From Hymenopellis radicata (Eukaryota; Basidiomycota; Agaricomycetes; Agaricales; Physalacriaceae), in contig JADNRX010000029.1 of NCBI GenBank assembly GCA_015501595.1, positions 1-64,000 on the forward strand: 64,000 nt of DNA, written 5' to 3'. Positions 28,120-39,300 of the stretch are shown piece after piece. A program made the translations under genes and the position numbers. Below the pieces are notes generated by a model. The model searched no databases. It was not told the origin of the DNA and saw only the letters and a program-made list of their open reading frames with translations. The number at the start of each line of letters is the position of its first letter. Positions within the stretch are counted from its first letter, which is position 1.

Positions 28120-28771
28120 CCATTCATGTATCAGAAGAGGCAACCTACCTATCTTGTCAACGATTGGGATCGCGTATGACTGTCAACGGCGTGGACCCAT
28201 TTTACCTAGTCTTCGTTCTTTCTATGGATAGTCAGTACCCTCGATCCTCTATCCAATTGCTCTATTGAGCGGAGGCAACATCACTGTTGCATTACACTAT
28301 TTCCGTTTCTTTCTACCTAGATGCAGGTCTGTTCCAGTGGCTAAGCCTGGGTACTATTTACGACCGAGGATGATACGCGAACCCTAACCCTCCTTCAGCT
28401 TGTCTCTCACACATGGACCACGTTTACAAATACCGCTGAATGTAGGGGATACTTGATGCTGATAGCGGTTTCGCGACTGTATGAAGGCCGTCACGGTCTT
28501 CACCCAGGCTCTCGTCCCTGCTTTGAAATGCTTACTAGGCGCCATGGCAGACACGTACTTCAAAGAGATACCCCGATTTCCACCACGATATTCACGGGTC
28601 TGTTTCAAGTTTGCAATCGGGTCGTACATACTTGCGCACTACAATCGTTGAACCAATCAGCGCTTTGATCAGTTCACTCTGCATTCGTGGCTTCTACCCG
28701 GATTTGACGCATTACGCACGTTCCGTGTAGGTATAAAACATCGCGTTACGATCAACTTCATACAACCAAGA
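28120..28771. other. Intergenic region with a telomere-like motif
   Basis: No gene is recognised between the SDR and the aldehyde dehydrogenase. AACCCTAACCCT sits at 28380-28391, about 390 bp before the aldehyde dehydrogenase ATG. A short TATA-like GTATAAAAC is present around 28731-28739, about 35 bp upstream of that ATG. Confidence 0.4.
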
Positions 28772-30813
28772 ATGGACCCGAATTTGTTTACGCCAATCGA
28801 TGATCTCAGCAAGGTACTATTGATTGATCTGGATCTTGTACTCATCTGTGACCTCGTTGTTCTGCAGATTCACCAGGACTTGCGCATCAAGTTCAACACC
28901 CGATCGACGCTTCCCATTCCATGGCGCCAACATCAGCTTCTTCAGCTTGCTCGGATGTTCCAGGACAATGACGAAAGCTTCGCCAACGCATTGTATCAGG
29001 TCAGTGGTCAGTAGAGTTCACTGACTGAACGACTGAATCATGTGCAGGATATGGGACGTCCTGCATTGGAAGCCTACACCTGCGAGATTACAGGCACAAT
29101 TAGTCGTTGTATCACTGTTGCTCAAACTCTTCCAGAATGGGCGACCGCCAGGGATCTAACGGCAGGTGTTGCGCCTCCCTTCCAGGCTTGGGCGCCTACA
29201 GTTTACAAGGCGCCCAAAGGCGTCGCACTGGTCATTGTGTGAGTCTTCCTCTTCCGATTGCTTCACTATCGCCATGCTTGACGTTCTTCAGACCGTGGAA
29301 TTATCCCATCATTCTGGCGACCTTGCCTTTGATTGGGGTTATCGCATCGGGCTGCTGCTGCGTCCTGAAGCTTTCGGAGATATCGCCTCATTGTTCGAAA
29401 CTGTTCGCTGACCTTATGCCACGTTATTTGGACGCCGATGCGTATCACGTAGTACTAGGCGCAGTCCCCGAAGCCGCGCGCCTTCTGGAGTTTAAATGTA
29501 TGCACGTCGCCTACACTGCTACCTCGTTCATTTGAACTGACCGTTCTTGACGTTGGTAGGGGATCATAGTACGGGCTTATAGAAAACCGCTAGTATGTGT
29601 CTCATCTACTCCGCAGTATTCTACACCGGCAACGCCACCATCGCAAGAATTGTGGCAGCAGCCGCTGCCAAGCACCTGACTCCCCTTACCCTTGAGCTGG
29701 GTGGAAAATGTCCTGTAATTCTTGATCCCACCTACGATCTAGACATTGCGGCCAAGAGAATCATGCAAGGGAAATGCTCCAATGCCGGTCAGGTACGGTA
29801 ATCAAAACGGCGCGCTCGTATACCAGAGCTCAGACCACATACACCTAGATATGTGTCTCCCCTGACTATCTTGTTGTCCCAACGAACGATGCAAGTGCCG
29901 TAGTCGCGGCGTTCCATCGTGCATACAGGTCATTCTTTCCGGAAGACGGTGGAGCTCTTTCCTCTTCGTCCTTCTCTCGCATCGTCGCCACTGCACAATT
30001 CCGACGCCTCGTGTTTCTCTTGGACAAAACGAAAGGTAGTATTGTCATGGGGGGTAGATATGATGCCTCCACTCTCCAAATGGAACCTACATTGATCACG
30101 GATGTCGCCGAGGACGATGTACTTTTGAGTGACGAGATATTCGGGCCCATCTTGCCTTTAGTCCTCGTTCCATCCATGGATGCCGCGATTGACTTTGTTA
30201 ACACACGGTAGGTCTACGTTCCTTTGTGGCCGACTCTTGAGGAGCGCTGAAGACTTTGTCTAATAGGGATCATCCACTGGTTCTGTACGTATTTACTGAC
30301 GATGCCAAAATCAAGGAACGAAGTGAGTTGCCTTACGCCTGCAGATTCATTGTCTGAGCCGGAACGACCAGTGAAATCTGAGACGACGAGTGGCAGTCTC
30401 GTCTTCAACGCGACCGTTCTGCAAATGGGTGGTAGGTATGCTGGGTTTCTCTTGGGTTACATAGCTGATGTTGAAGGGATAAAGTCAATGAAGTCCCGTA
30501 TGGCGGCGTCGGCATTTCTGGCTGTAAGCGTATTTCATTCTCGTACACGAGAACTTACACGTAATCCAGATGGTCGCAACAACGTTCCATTTGTTCAAGA
30601 CGAACTGACATATATTCGTGGCTCAATTGACATTCCGGCATCGTAAGTCTTGAGTTTACGTCCAGATTTCTGTCATGAAAACGAACCTCTAACAGGCTCG
30701 AACCGCACATTGAGCCACTTTATCCGCCCTACACAGAGAAGGCGCAAGTGCTTTTGAATGGTGGTGTCCTCATTCCAGAAAGCTCTCCAGGGGTAGGCTT
30801 GAAAAAAGCCTGA
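28772..30813 (+). CDS. Class-3 type aldehyde dehydrogenase
   Basis: Oxidises aldehydes to acids with NAD(P)+. The sequence order fits the ALDH3 group, which often acts on fatty or aromatic aldehydes. It starts [14 protein letters not shown], then [20 protein letters not shown]. Motifs: [11 protein letters not shown], then [37 protein letters not shown]; catalytic Glu in [11 protein letters not shown]; catalytic Cys in [28 protein letters not shown]; and [13 protein letters not shown] near the end. WDHI is assembled from three exons, the middle one only 9 nt (29560-29568). C-terminus [21 protein letters not shown], ending GLKKA. About ten introns. ALDH3 proteins often carry a membrane-anchoring C-terminal helix; none is evident, so it may be soluble. 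Length roughly 500 residues. Confidence 0.9.
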
Positions 30814-30838
30814 ATTCAGATATCGGCGTAGTAAATAG

Positions 30839-30852
30839 AACCCTAACCCTAA
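30839..30852. repeat. Telomere-like motif (AACCCTAACCCTAA)
   Basis: The longest of three such motifs in the window, with just over two CCCTAA units. It lies between the aldehyde dehydrogenase stop and the small membrane protein gene, 6 bp before the first possible ATG at 30858. A telobox factor site or a chance or relic telomeric insertion are both possible. Confidence 0.4.
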
Positions 30853-30932
30853 AATCAATGTACATACAGCGTGTGAAGTTTGAAGCGCGTCTTGTTCCTC
30901 TCCATCAAAGTCGAGCACTTCTTTATCTGCTC

Positions 30933-31358
30933 ATGGCTCCTCAAACGCCACACCTAGCAGAATCAGAGCATCCGTCGCTCGCCCATCTATCCGCATGGAC
31001 GTACCTCGCACTCATCGCTATCATCGTCATCATTGCCGCCGTCCTCTTCTATCTCCTGTCAACATGCTATGCTCCAGCACGCGTCAACCCGCCTTTACCT
31101 TCGGAAACGAAACAGTGCATGCGCTACAGTCAAGCAACGTTGATACAGCCGCCAGAACGCGCCTTTATGCTTGACGGCAATCGCATTCCATTCTACGAGC
31201 CGTATCACCCACCGTTGTGCACCAAAGTTACTCCCTCGAATCCCAAACTCACTCCCGTCATTGGATACGGTGTAGCTCTGAACCCGTTGCTGCGAGAAAA
31301 AGACGCGAAGCTGAAGAAAAGTAACAACACATTGAAGGCGAGGCTGGCTTGGAAGTGA
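30933..31358 (+). CDS. Small single-pass membrane protein, unknown
   Basis: Not recognised. A single exon codes 141 residues from the ATG at 30933; an in-frame ATG at 30858 would add 25 residues. After a short polar start (MAPQTPHLAESEHPSLAHLS) there is one strong membrane segment, YLALIAIIVIIAAVLFYLLS, roughly residues 25-44. A Pro-rich tail follows with YEPYHPPLC and a basic end (REKDAKLKKSNNTLKARLAW). The short hydrophilic N-terminus and positive C-terminus suggest an N-out anchor, though this is weak. No signal cleavage site is evident. It could be real, given good codon continuity and a clean hydropathy pattern, but no relative comes to mind. Confidence 0.55.
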   Translation: MAPQTPHLAESEHPSLAHLSAWTYLALIAIIVIIAAVLFYLLSTCYAPARVNPPLPSETKQCMRYSQATLIQPPERAFMLDGNRIPFYEPYHPPLCTKVTPSNPKLTPVIGYGVALNPLLREKDAKLKKSNNTLKARLAWK

Positions 31359-31648
31359 GACATGTGTTGCACCTTTTACTATCGTCTTTCTGGAATGTCT
31401 GTCCTTTAAATAATATCCCCTCAGTTTCCAGATGTTGCTCTGGCCTGCAGGTGGCTGTTTATCAGTTCCGTTTGGTTTGAGCTGATCGTACTGGCTTCCT
31501 TGGGACAGTGTAGAACAGCGTCTTGTTTGTACAGTCCTCGCTTTTTGGAACCTTCCTGAAATAGGCCAGCGATCGCGATAAAGTCCCCTGTTGCACTTTG
31601 GCTGCGTAAAAGGAGGACGGGATCGACTTTTCTTTCTCTACCGCCACC

Positions 31649-32866
31649 ATGGACACCTATGCTTTCTCCGAGTACTCTGCGATCCCTTCAAGCTCAGCTG
31701 CTTCGTCGTCGTCGTGGTCATCTGCTGGCAATCGTCGCACCGCGGATATACCTGGCCTTCCATCATACGCGTCGCACATCCTCAATTTTGATCCCGCACC
31801 CGCCCTTCCGCGGACACTTCACCATAGAGAGCATTATCCTCGGGAACAGGTGCAGCCTGGCAGCCCATACGCGAGTCCATATGTGAGCCGCAGCCCATAT
31901 GCAGTCAGTTCGACCAATTCGCCGTTCCTCTCTGCAAACTCTCCATTCCTCTCCGAACGCCCTACAGAAACAAAACGTAATATCCATAGCCCCCCGCCCT
32001 TCAACTTGGAGCCTTTGGCCAATGACTGGAACACATCCACCAACGGCGAGCTATTCGTCAATGTTTCAGATCTGACGTCTTCCCGGTCTTCCTCTGAGAA
32101 CTCGCCAACCACTGCGGTCCTCTGTGAATCTGCTCAGCAGTCCTCGCCGCATCACTATGACCATCATGCCAACACAGAACAGACTCCATCCATTCGAAAG
32201 TATTCCGGGAAGCGTAAACGTCCGTCCAATGCTCTTTCCTCTCCTTCATCGCCCCGTCCGGAAACCTCTGAGGCCGTCGATGTAACCTCACCTGAGAGTG
32301 GAAGCGCTTACGCGTCTTCCTACAACGACGATGAATCATCCTACTCCGACTCTGATTCATCGTACGTTCCTAGCCCTGGGCGCTCTAGACGTTCGAGACC
32401 TAGAAAACGCGCTCGTGTCTCAGAAGACAACGATTATCAGTTTGTTTCTGAAGGTGGGAAGAAAAGCCGCGGAAGGAAAGTTCCGGTCACACAAGAGTTT
32501 GGCGCTGTCGAAGGAAGCGACTCGGCGCAGGTGACGACTCTGCCGTCCATTCCTTATGGGATCAAGAAAGCCGGAGCGCCCCAGAAAAACAAGCGGCGGT
32601 ATGTTTGTACATTCGAGGGTTGTGGGAAGTGCTTTGTACGTGGGGAGCATCTAAAGAGGCACGTCAAGAGCCTGCATCTTTGCGAAAAACGTAAGCGTCT
32701 GTCTTTGCGTCATCTGACTAATCTAACCAACTGTGAAGCGCATGAATGTACATTCCCTGGATGTACGAAGTCATTCAGTAGGAAGGATAATCTCAAGCAA
32801 CATATCAACATTTTCCATCCCGACTTTCAGCTTCCTTGTGGCACTCAACGTGATTCATCCGCATGA
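31649..32866 (+). CDS. C2H2 zinc-finger transcription factor, two C-terminal fingers
   Basis: Probable DNA-binding regulator. The ATG sits in a near-ideal context (GCCACCATGG). The first 300 residues are Ser-rich and disordered, with repeats of the type SPY.SPFLSANSPFLSE, an acidic-Ser patch (YNDDESSYSDSDSSY) and a basic nuclear-type signal RSRRSRPRKRARV. Two fingers end the protein: YVCTFEGCGKCFVRGEHLKR then HVKSLH, and HECTFPGCTKSFSRKDNLKQ then HINIFH. A 48-nt intron (32691-32738, GTAAGC...CTAAC...AAG) lies between the fingers. It keeps the frame and has no stop, so an unspliced message would add 16 residues to the linker. Spliced, the linker is LCEKPHEC, close to the standard TGEKPxxC form. 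Target genes are unknown. Confidence 0.85.
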   Translation: MDTYAFSEYSAIPSSSAASSSSWSSAGNRRTADIPGLPSYASHILNFDPAPALPRTLHHREHYPREQVQPGSPYASPYVSRSPYAVSSTNSPFLSANSPFLSERPTETKRNIHSPPPFNLEPLANDWNTSTNGELFVNVSDLTSSRSSSENSPTTAVLCESAQQSSPHHYDHHANTEQTPSIRKYSGKRKRPSNALSSPSSPRPETSEAVDVTSPESGSAYASSYNDDESSYSDSDSSYVPSPGRSRRSRPRKRARVSEDNDYQFVSEGGKKSRGRKVPVTQEFGAVEGSDSAQVTTLPSIPYGIKKAGAPQKNKRRYVCTFEGCGKCFVRGEHLKRHVKSLHLCEKRKRLSLRHLTNLTNCEAHECTFPGCTKSFSRKDNLKQHINIFHPDFQLPCGTQRDSSA

Positions 32867-33372
32867 TGTATATTTCTCTCCTCGCCAGATTGCTATCCTA
32901 CCAGACTATACACCGCTCAATCTAGTATCCTTATGTTCAGCACGTTCTATCATCTGCCTCATCGACTCATGTATCAGTAGCTCGTCAGTATCGCTTTGTT
33001 GATAATCTATGTGCACCCCTGTTGTTCCCGTGGTCAGAGGTTGTCCCGGACGCGAGTGCTGTCTAGGTCTTTTTCAACAACTTTGTGGTTTCCTTAGCGC
33101 GCACACAACACCAGGTTGTTAAATAACAGGTTGAACCTCTGAGGGGTGTTAGTAAAAAAGGTATAAGACCAACCCCTCAGACCGTGCCAGTTTAGAACAC
33201 TCCACAAAAGCAAAACCTTCAACTCACAAAAATGGGACAGGTAGAAATCGAACTGTAAACGAAAAAGCCGCCGGCAAAACGCACCTCTGCTCCTCCGGTT
33301 TCTCGGACCGAAGCTGATTGCTTTTTTCATCCATCCGTCATCTCTCACTTGGTCGCGCTCCCTGTTGTGGGC
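32867..33372. other. Intergenic region with a perfect inverted repeat
   Basis: Between the zinc-finger gene and UTP20, both on plus. It contains CTGAGGGGT (33139-33147) and its complement ACCCCTCAG (33172-33180), a 9-bp stem with a 24-nt AT-rich loop. No gene is recognised. The right end should include the UTP20 leader. Confidence 0.45.
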
Positions 33373-36300
33373 ATGGACGAAAAGCGGTTCAAGGTGAGAT
33401 GGGTATTTGCCTCAGCTCACAAACGCTGACATCTCTACAGTACCAATCCTATGCCAGCGAATTAAAAGACGTTCATCTTCCCTCAGCTTTGGACCAGTCG
33501 CAGCGAGACCATGATTTTGAGGTCGGCTTCTCTTGGATTAGAATATGTCTGTTTCCACTGAAGTCACATTCAGGATTCTGAATGCCAATTCCACGACGCA
33601 CTGCAACATTGGCGACAACTGAATTTGTCACCATCGTTCATCTCGTATGCAAACAAATCCCAGTCACTTTCCGCGTCACTTCCACTCCTTCTCCACAATT
33701 GGCGCGAGATAGTGGATCTATGGATATCGGCTCTGAATTCCTCTGATGACGAAGGCTTGAAGGCATTGCTAGAGTATGTCTAAACTCGTCCTACTGGCAG
33801 TACTAACTGCCCTTCCAGTATCCTCCAAAAACTGATAATTGACCTTCGGGGATCACTCGCACCTGCGTACTTGGATATTCTCGGTGCCCTCCTACGCCTT
33901 CTTCCCCGTTCAATATCTAGTGCCTCTCTAACGATACTCCTCTCAACACTTACGTTGTTCTTCAAACATCTGCTTGTTCCGTCAACGGACGGGGAGCTGT
34001 TAAATTCAACGTGGAGCTCTGTCCGGGGAGCACTGGGAAAATGTGTGCCAGAGGTTCAGCGCGCGATGGCGGAGGTGTGGGGAGCACTTCTCCGAAGACT
34101 GAAAATAGTTTCGCGCGAGAAGGCTGTCCTCTTGTCTGCGGGTGATCTTACCGGCGTAGAGGACGCAATTGCCTGGGTCTTTGTGTCGGCTTGCAAAGTG
34201 CGATATGCTCTCAAGCATTGCCTATATTATACTAATCCTTGACTAGTCCGTTTCACAAACTCTTCACACCACGACCCCAACAATCATCACGCCGCTTGTC
34301 GAGTATTACATATCATGCCCACAGGATGTCCAGGAACCTACTTATCACCTCATTCGACGCGTTCTCACTGCATTGATCCACCATGTTAAGAATGCCGCCG
34401 GATTTGCTCCCGTTGGAGACTTTCTCTGCCAAAAAGCTCTTACCCACAATCTAGATGGCGACGAGGAGGCTTTGCGAAGACTGCTCGAAGTTCTTTCCGT
34501 CGCCTGTTCGGTGAGGCATGGTTCCCGGATGTCAGGTAAGTGTTCATTCTTCCGTCATGAGCCAGTCTTGACATCCTGCTCTAGATAAACATCTTGCTGC
34601 GCTTCTGCCAACTCTGGATCGCATTTCGATCACTCCCTGCTCTTTCGCGGCTCTCCTTAAGCTGTCGACTGCCATTCTGGTCAGTACAACGGGCGATATG
34701 GGTCTCTGGATGGGAAGCGGTCGGCGCTTCCTTGAGCACATTTGGTCCCTTGTGACCAACGGTCAGCCTCTTCATCTGAAATTCGCTCTGGAGTTGCACG
34801 GCGTGCTTGTAGACATGAATTGGGGAGGCTGGAAGATGATAGCCCTACCGGTTTTGCTAAAGCGGAGCATCTCTTTGTTGGATAAAGATGCTTTAGGTGT
34901 TCTTCGACTATTTTCAAAAATCAACGAAGAGGGCAAGCTTGGTGAAGTGGACGTTGTTTGGAAACGCGGAATTGAAGCATGGCTGAAGGAGCATTCCGGC
35001 CTCGGGACCGGCTTGACGAACATAGTACGTATACGCTGCATTGAGACAACGATGGCATTTTCACATTCGCAATAGGGACTCGAGCTACATTTCGCGCTCA
35101 AGCTCTCGCCGTATCTATCACCCGACGTCACTTCGCTTGTGACTAACGCGATTGAACAATTGCTCTCAATGCCACCGGATTCTGTTTCTTCCCAACAACA
35201 GGAGCAGTCTCTTGGCCTCTTTTTGCGTTATGTGGCAAATAGACCGCAAGCCGAGTGGTCAAATCAGGTTAACATGTCTTCCTGGACCTCTCGCATTATA
35301 GCCCAGTGGTCCGGATCCTCAGTGATCTTAACCGCTTTAGTCGAGCTTAAACAGACAGGATTGGCCGAGTAGGTTACTTTTTCATTGTCTTTTGCCGTTG
35401 CTTATCTTCCCATGAGTTCCCCGTTGGCTTTTGACTTAGTGTATAACTCTCTGAGGGATTGTCTGCTCTCACACGACGCCGATCTTCGCCTCAGTGCTTT
35501 GCGGGTCCTTGCGACTTGCTCGGATGCACCGGAGGTCGTGCAAAGATGTCTAGTGGGCGAAGAGGTTTCTCTGGATGTACGAGGCGTTCGAGAAAGAGTT
35601 CTCAGGACGAGTCGAGTAACTCAGGTGAAAAAAACATCTTGCCTCCCATCGCCGTGACTGAAAATCATTTCAGGGTGCTATTCCGACAGAGCTTTCCGCT
35701 GAACTTTGTTCGAGATGGCTTCTCGCGCAATTGAAAGTCAATTTGAAGCCGCTTTGGAAACCAGCGGCTAATACCATCGCTGAAGTAGTTGAACTAGGCT
35801 GGGGTGAAACCGTATGGTCCCTGGTTTGGAACGAATTGCAGGCAACAAATCTGGCGCGCTCTATTGATTCTGGAGATGACGAAACTACCGAATGCACAGA
35901 GGAAGAGGACTGGGAGAGTGAACGGACGTGGAGGGATCCGTCCGCCCACAAGCTTCGAACTGTGATTCAAACATGGCAACAAGATGTTACGCAACATGAA
36001 CCGGGCTCAAAGGTAAGCTTCACTAGCTAATCCAGCACAATTGATACTCATTGTCATGATAGACAAAGGGCCTCTGTACTCGTTTCAGTGGCCGATCTTA
36101 CGCCCTCGAGTTGCTGAACGTTCTGGGCCAATGTCACTTGTTAACCGAAAAGCACAACAGGGACCTTGTACCATTCTTCTTGTCCATTACACCAACTCTT
36201 TATCAACAGCGTCAATACCTCGTTGCGTATCTCAATCTCTTCGCCAAATTTTCCAATCCTAAAGCTTTGTATTCCACCGACAAACTCCAAGTTTTCTATC

Positions 36301-39300
36301 TCGATGTCCTAGCCCATCCTGATCGCTCCCTGCAAACCGCTGCCCTCTCATGTCTCCTGGCATACAAAACTCCTGCCTTCGTGCAATGGCAGGAGAAGCT
36401 CCGCGCGTTACTTGATGAAACACGATGGCGCGATGAGCTCACTTCTTTGGATCTGAGTGAAGCCGCCTCAGAAATCACTAACGTCGTGATAAGGATGCTG
36501 TATGGCATCTTGTTGGAACGCAAGGGCAAATCGAGGAGAGGAAATGAGCGGCGAACAACTATTCTGGGCATCCTCGGAGCATGTACTGAAGAGGATCTTG
36601 GTGTCCTAGTTCGCTTGATGCTCAAACCTTTGGTGTCAGTGGACGGAAAGCACACCGTCGAGACGGACAAGCAGAGGATCGGTTTCCTGACCCTGTTAGA
36701 TGACGTCCTCAAGAATTTGGGCTCAAAGCTGGTAACTTACTGGCCGGACCTGCTGGGGAAAACCATTCAGCTCACGGGAGGAGCGCAGTCTCAGCTCGGT
36801 TCTGATGTTCAAGCTGAGGATGTGGAGCAAGAAGAGGGCGAAGGGACGTCCGCAGACGTAGGTCATGGAACGAAGACGATCAGAACCGTTCGACAGCTTG
36901 GGATCAAGCGATTCGCGGATTTCTTTCGCATCCCCGTCGAGTTCGACTTCGTTCCTTACCTGAAGTTGTCCTTCGACTCCTTCATTTCCCCACGCATACC
37001 ATTGATCGATGCGGAGAACATCCAATCTCCTTCCGCCCTTCTCGAACTCTTCGCCGTCTGGAGTCGTTCCGCCGTGTATGCACTGTATCTGGTCCAGCTC
37101 GACAACCGCCTCGTTCCCAAAATCTTCGACTGTCTCATAGCCAATAATGTCAAGCCAGTTGTCATCTCCAAGATTTTTGACATCGTTGAAACCCTGCTAT
37201 CACTTGGGGCTTCCGATTCGGCCGTTCTTGATTCAGTGGTGAAACCCAACATCGGCCATCTTCTGAGGAACATGTCGATCATGGCAGAGAGGATGAAGGG
37301 CGTCGACGACGGTCTGGCACAGCGACAAATCCATATTCTTTCCCAGATAGCTCATCATTCCACTAGTAGCGACGACGCGAAAACGCTCTTCAAGCTTTTC
37401 GCCCCGCTTCTGCGCAAATCCCATAAACTGGTGCCGGAAAAGGTCAAAGCAGACCTTCTTCAAATCATCTCTCACCTCATCCCTCTCATTCCCGAACTCT
37501 CAGACCCCACCTCCGATGATTACCTTCGACTATATATGGCGCTATCATCGTTATTCCAGAGTCTTCGTACGAGGACGGCGAGACTCAGTCTTGTAGCCGC
37601 ATTCCGAAGCCTTTCATTCGTCAATCTATCCTTGCGAGGTCTGGCCGATCTTTTGGAGGATCTCAATTCGTACTCTCAGAGACGGCTGGACGAGCCTGAC
37701 TTTGACAGACGTTTGAAAGGATTCGCTGCTTTAAATGAACTGAACGCGTCTCTATCTCTCCCCCACTGGACTGTTATCATCCAACATTCATTGAACAGTA
37801 TTCATGACCCAGAGGAGCTTGCCATACGAACCAGCTCAGCATCCGTTCTTCGCCTTTTCATTGATCTGGTTGCTTCCGGTCAAACCGCCGAGAGCGAATC
37901 CATCTTCACGCGAACGTTATTGGTTGGTTTGAAGAACGGTTTGCGATCAAAGAACGAGCTCGTTCGCTCCGAAATATTGGGAGTTTTGGCTTACTCTGTC
38001 CAGAAATGCACGCAGGTCAGTGCTGTGCAGGACATGCGCATGCTACTTGGGGATGGAGACGAAGAGGTCAATTTCTTCAACAACATACAACATGTGCAGA
38101 TTCACCGACGATCTCGAGCTCTTCGTCGTCTCGCAGATCAATGCGATGACCATCCGCTTCGGAGCGGCACACTGTCGGAAATCATCCTACCCTTAATCAG
38201 CAATTACATTGTCGCCACAACCTCGACTAATCATCACCTGGTCAATGACGCGATCACTGCTACCGGGAGACTCTCGAAGCACTTGGCTTGGGGTGCATAC
38301 CATGCTCTTGTTCAAAAGTACATGCGGTTATCGAAGATGAAGGACGAGGCGGAAAAGATTTACGTTCGCGCACTTGTCGCGCTTTTGGAAAACTTCCATT
38401 TTCCTATGGATATGGAAATCTCTCCACCAGAAGTGCAAGACGACGATGAAGCCGATGTAGAAATGGTACCCTCGTCTGTCGATTCCCGCGTAGCAAGTGC
38501 AGTCAACAATCGCTTGTTACCCGATCTGCTCAAGTTCATCGAGTCTCGCGATTCTACCACAGAGGACACTACTCGGATTCCTGTCGCCGTCGGGATCATT
38601 GCGGTGGCCAAGCACTTGCCCCGTCGACCCGAGAGTCTCAAGTCACAAGACTTCTTACGGTTACGAGCCAAGTCCTTCGCAGTAGGTCCCAAGAAACTAG
38701 GGACCTTACACGCGAGACCATGGTGCAGATTGCAATAGCACTTGGGCCGTCTTACCTGCATTTGATGATCCAAGAGCTTCGTGGTGCCCTGTTACGTGGG
38801 CCGCATCTTCACATTCTCGCATACACGACGCACGCCCTACTGACCCATGTCACCTCGCCTGAACATGCGTCGGTCTTCCACACCCTAGACAGCTGTGTCG
38901 CCCATGTCGCCCATGTAGCTGCAGAAGTCATATTCGGAGAATCCGGAAAGGACGTCCAGTCGGAGGATTTCAAGACTAAAATGCGCGAAGTCCGTGGCTC
39001 TTCATCGAAAGGCTTCGATTCTTTTGCGATCATGGCGAAGCATATTACACCGCCGTACCTTAGCGCCCTTCTTGTCCCTTTGCGCTCCATATTGCACGAG
39101 ACAGCGAGCTCCAAGGTTCTGGGCTTAGTTGACGAGACATTGAAGCGGATTTCGTCGGGTCTCAACCTGAATCAGCACCTTGTGTCCGAACAGTTACTGT
39201 CCGTTTGTCACGCCCTCATCAGTCAAAACTCGCAGTTTTTGAAAGAGGCGCCGTTCCGTCGCAAACCCAAAGCGAAAAAGGATGATGCTATTGTCCAGGT

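Noticed and set aside
27040..30813. SDR plus aldehyde dehydrogenase as a metabolic gene cluster
   Set aside because: Only two oxidoreductases 650 bp apart, with no transporter, synthase or regulator of a recognisable pathway next to them.
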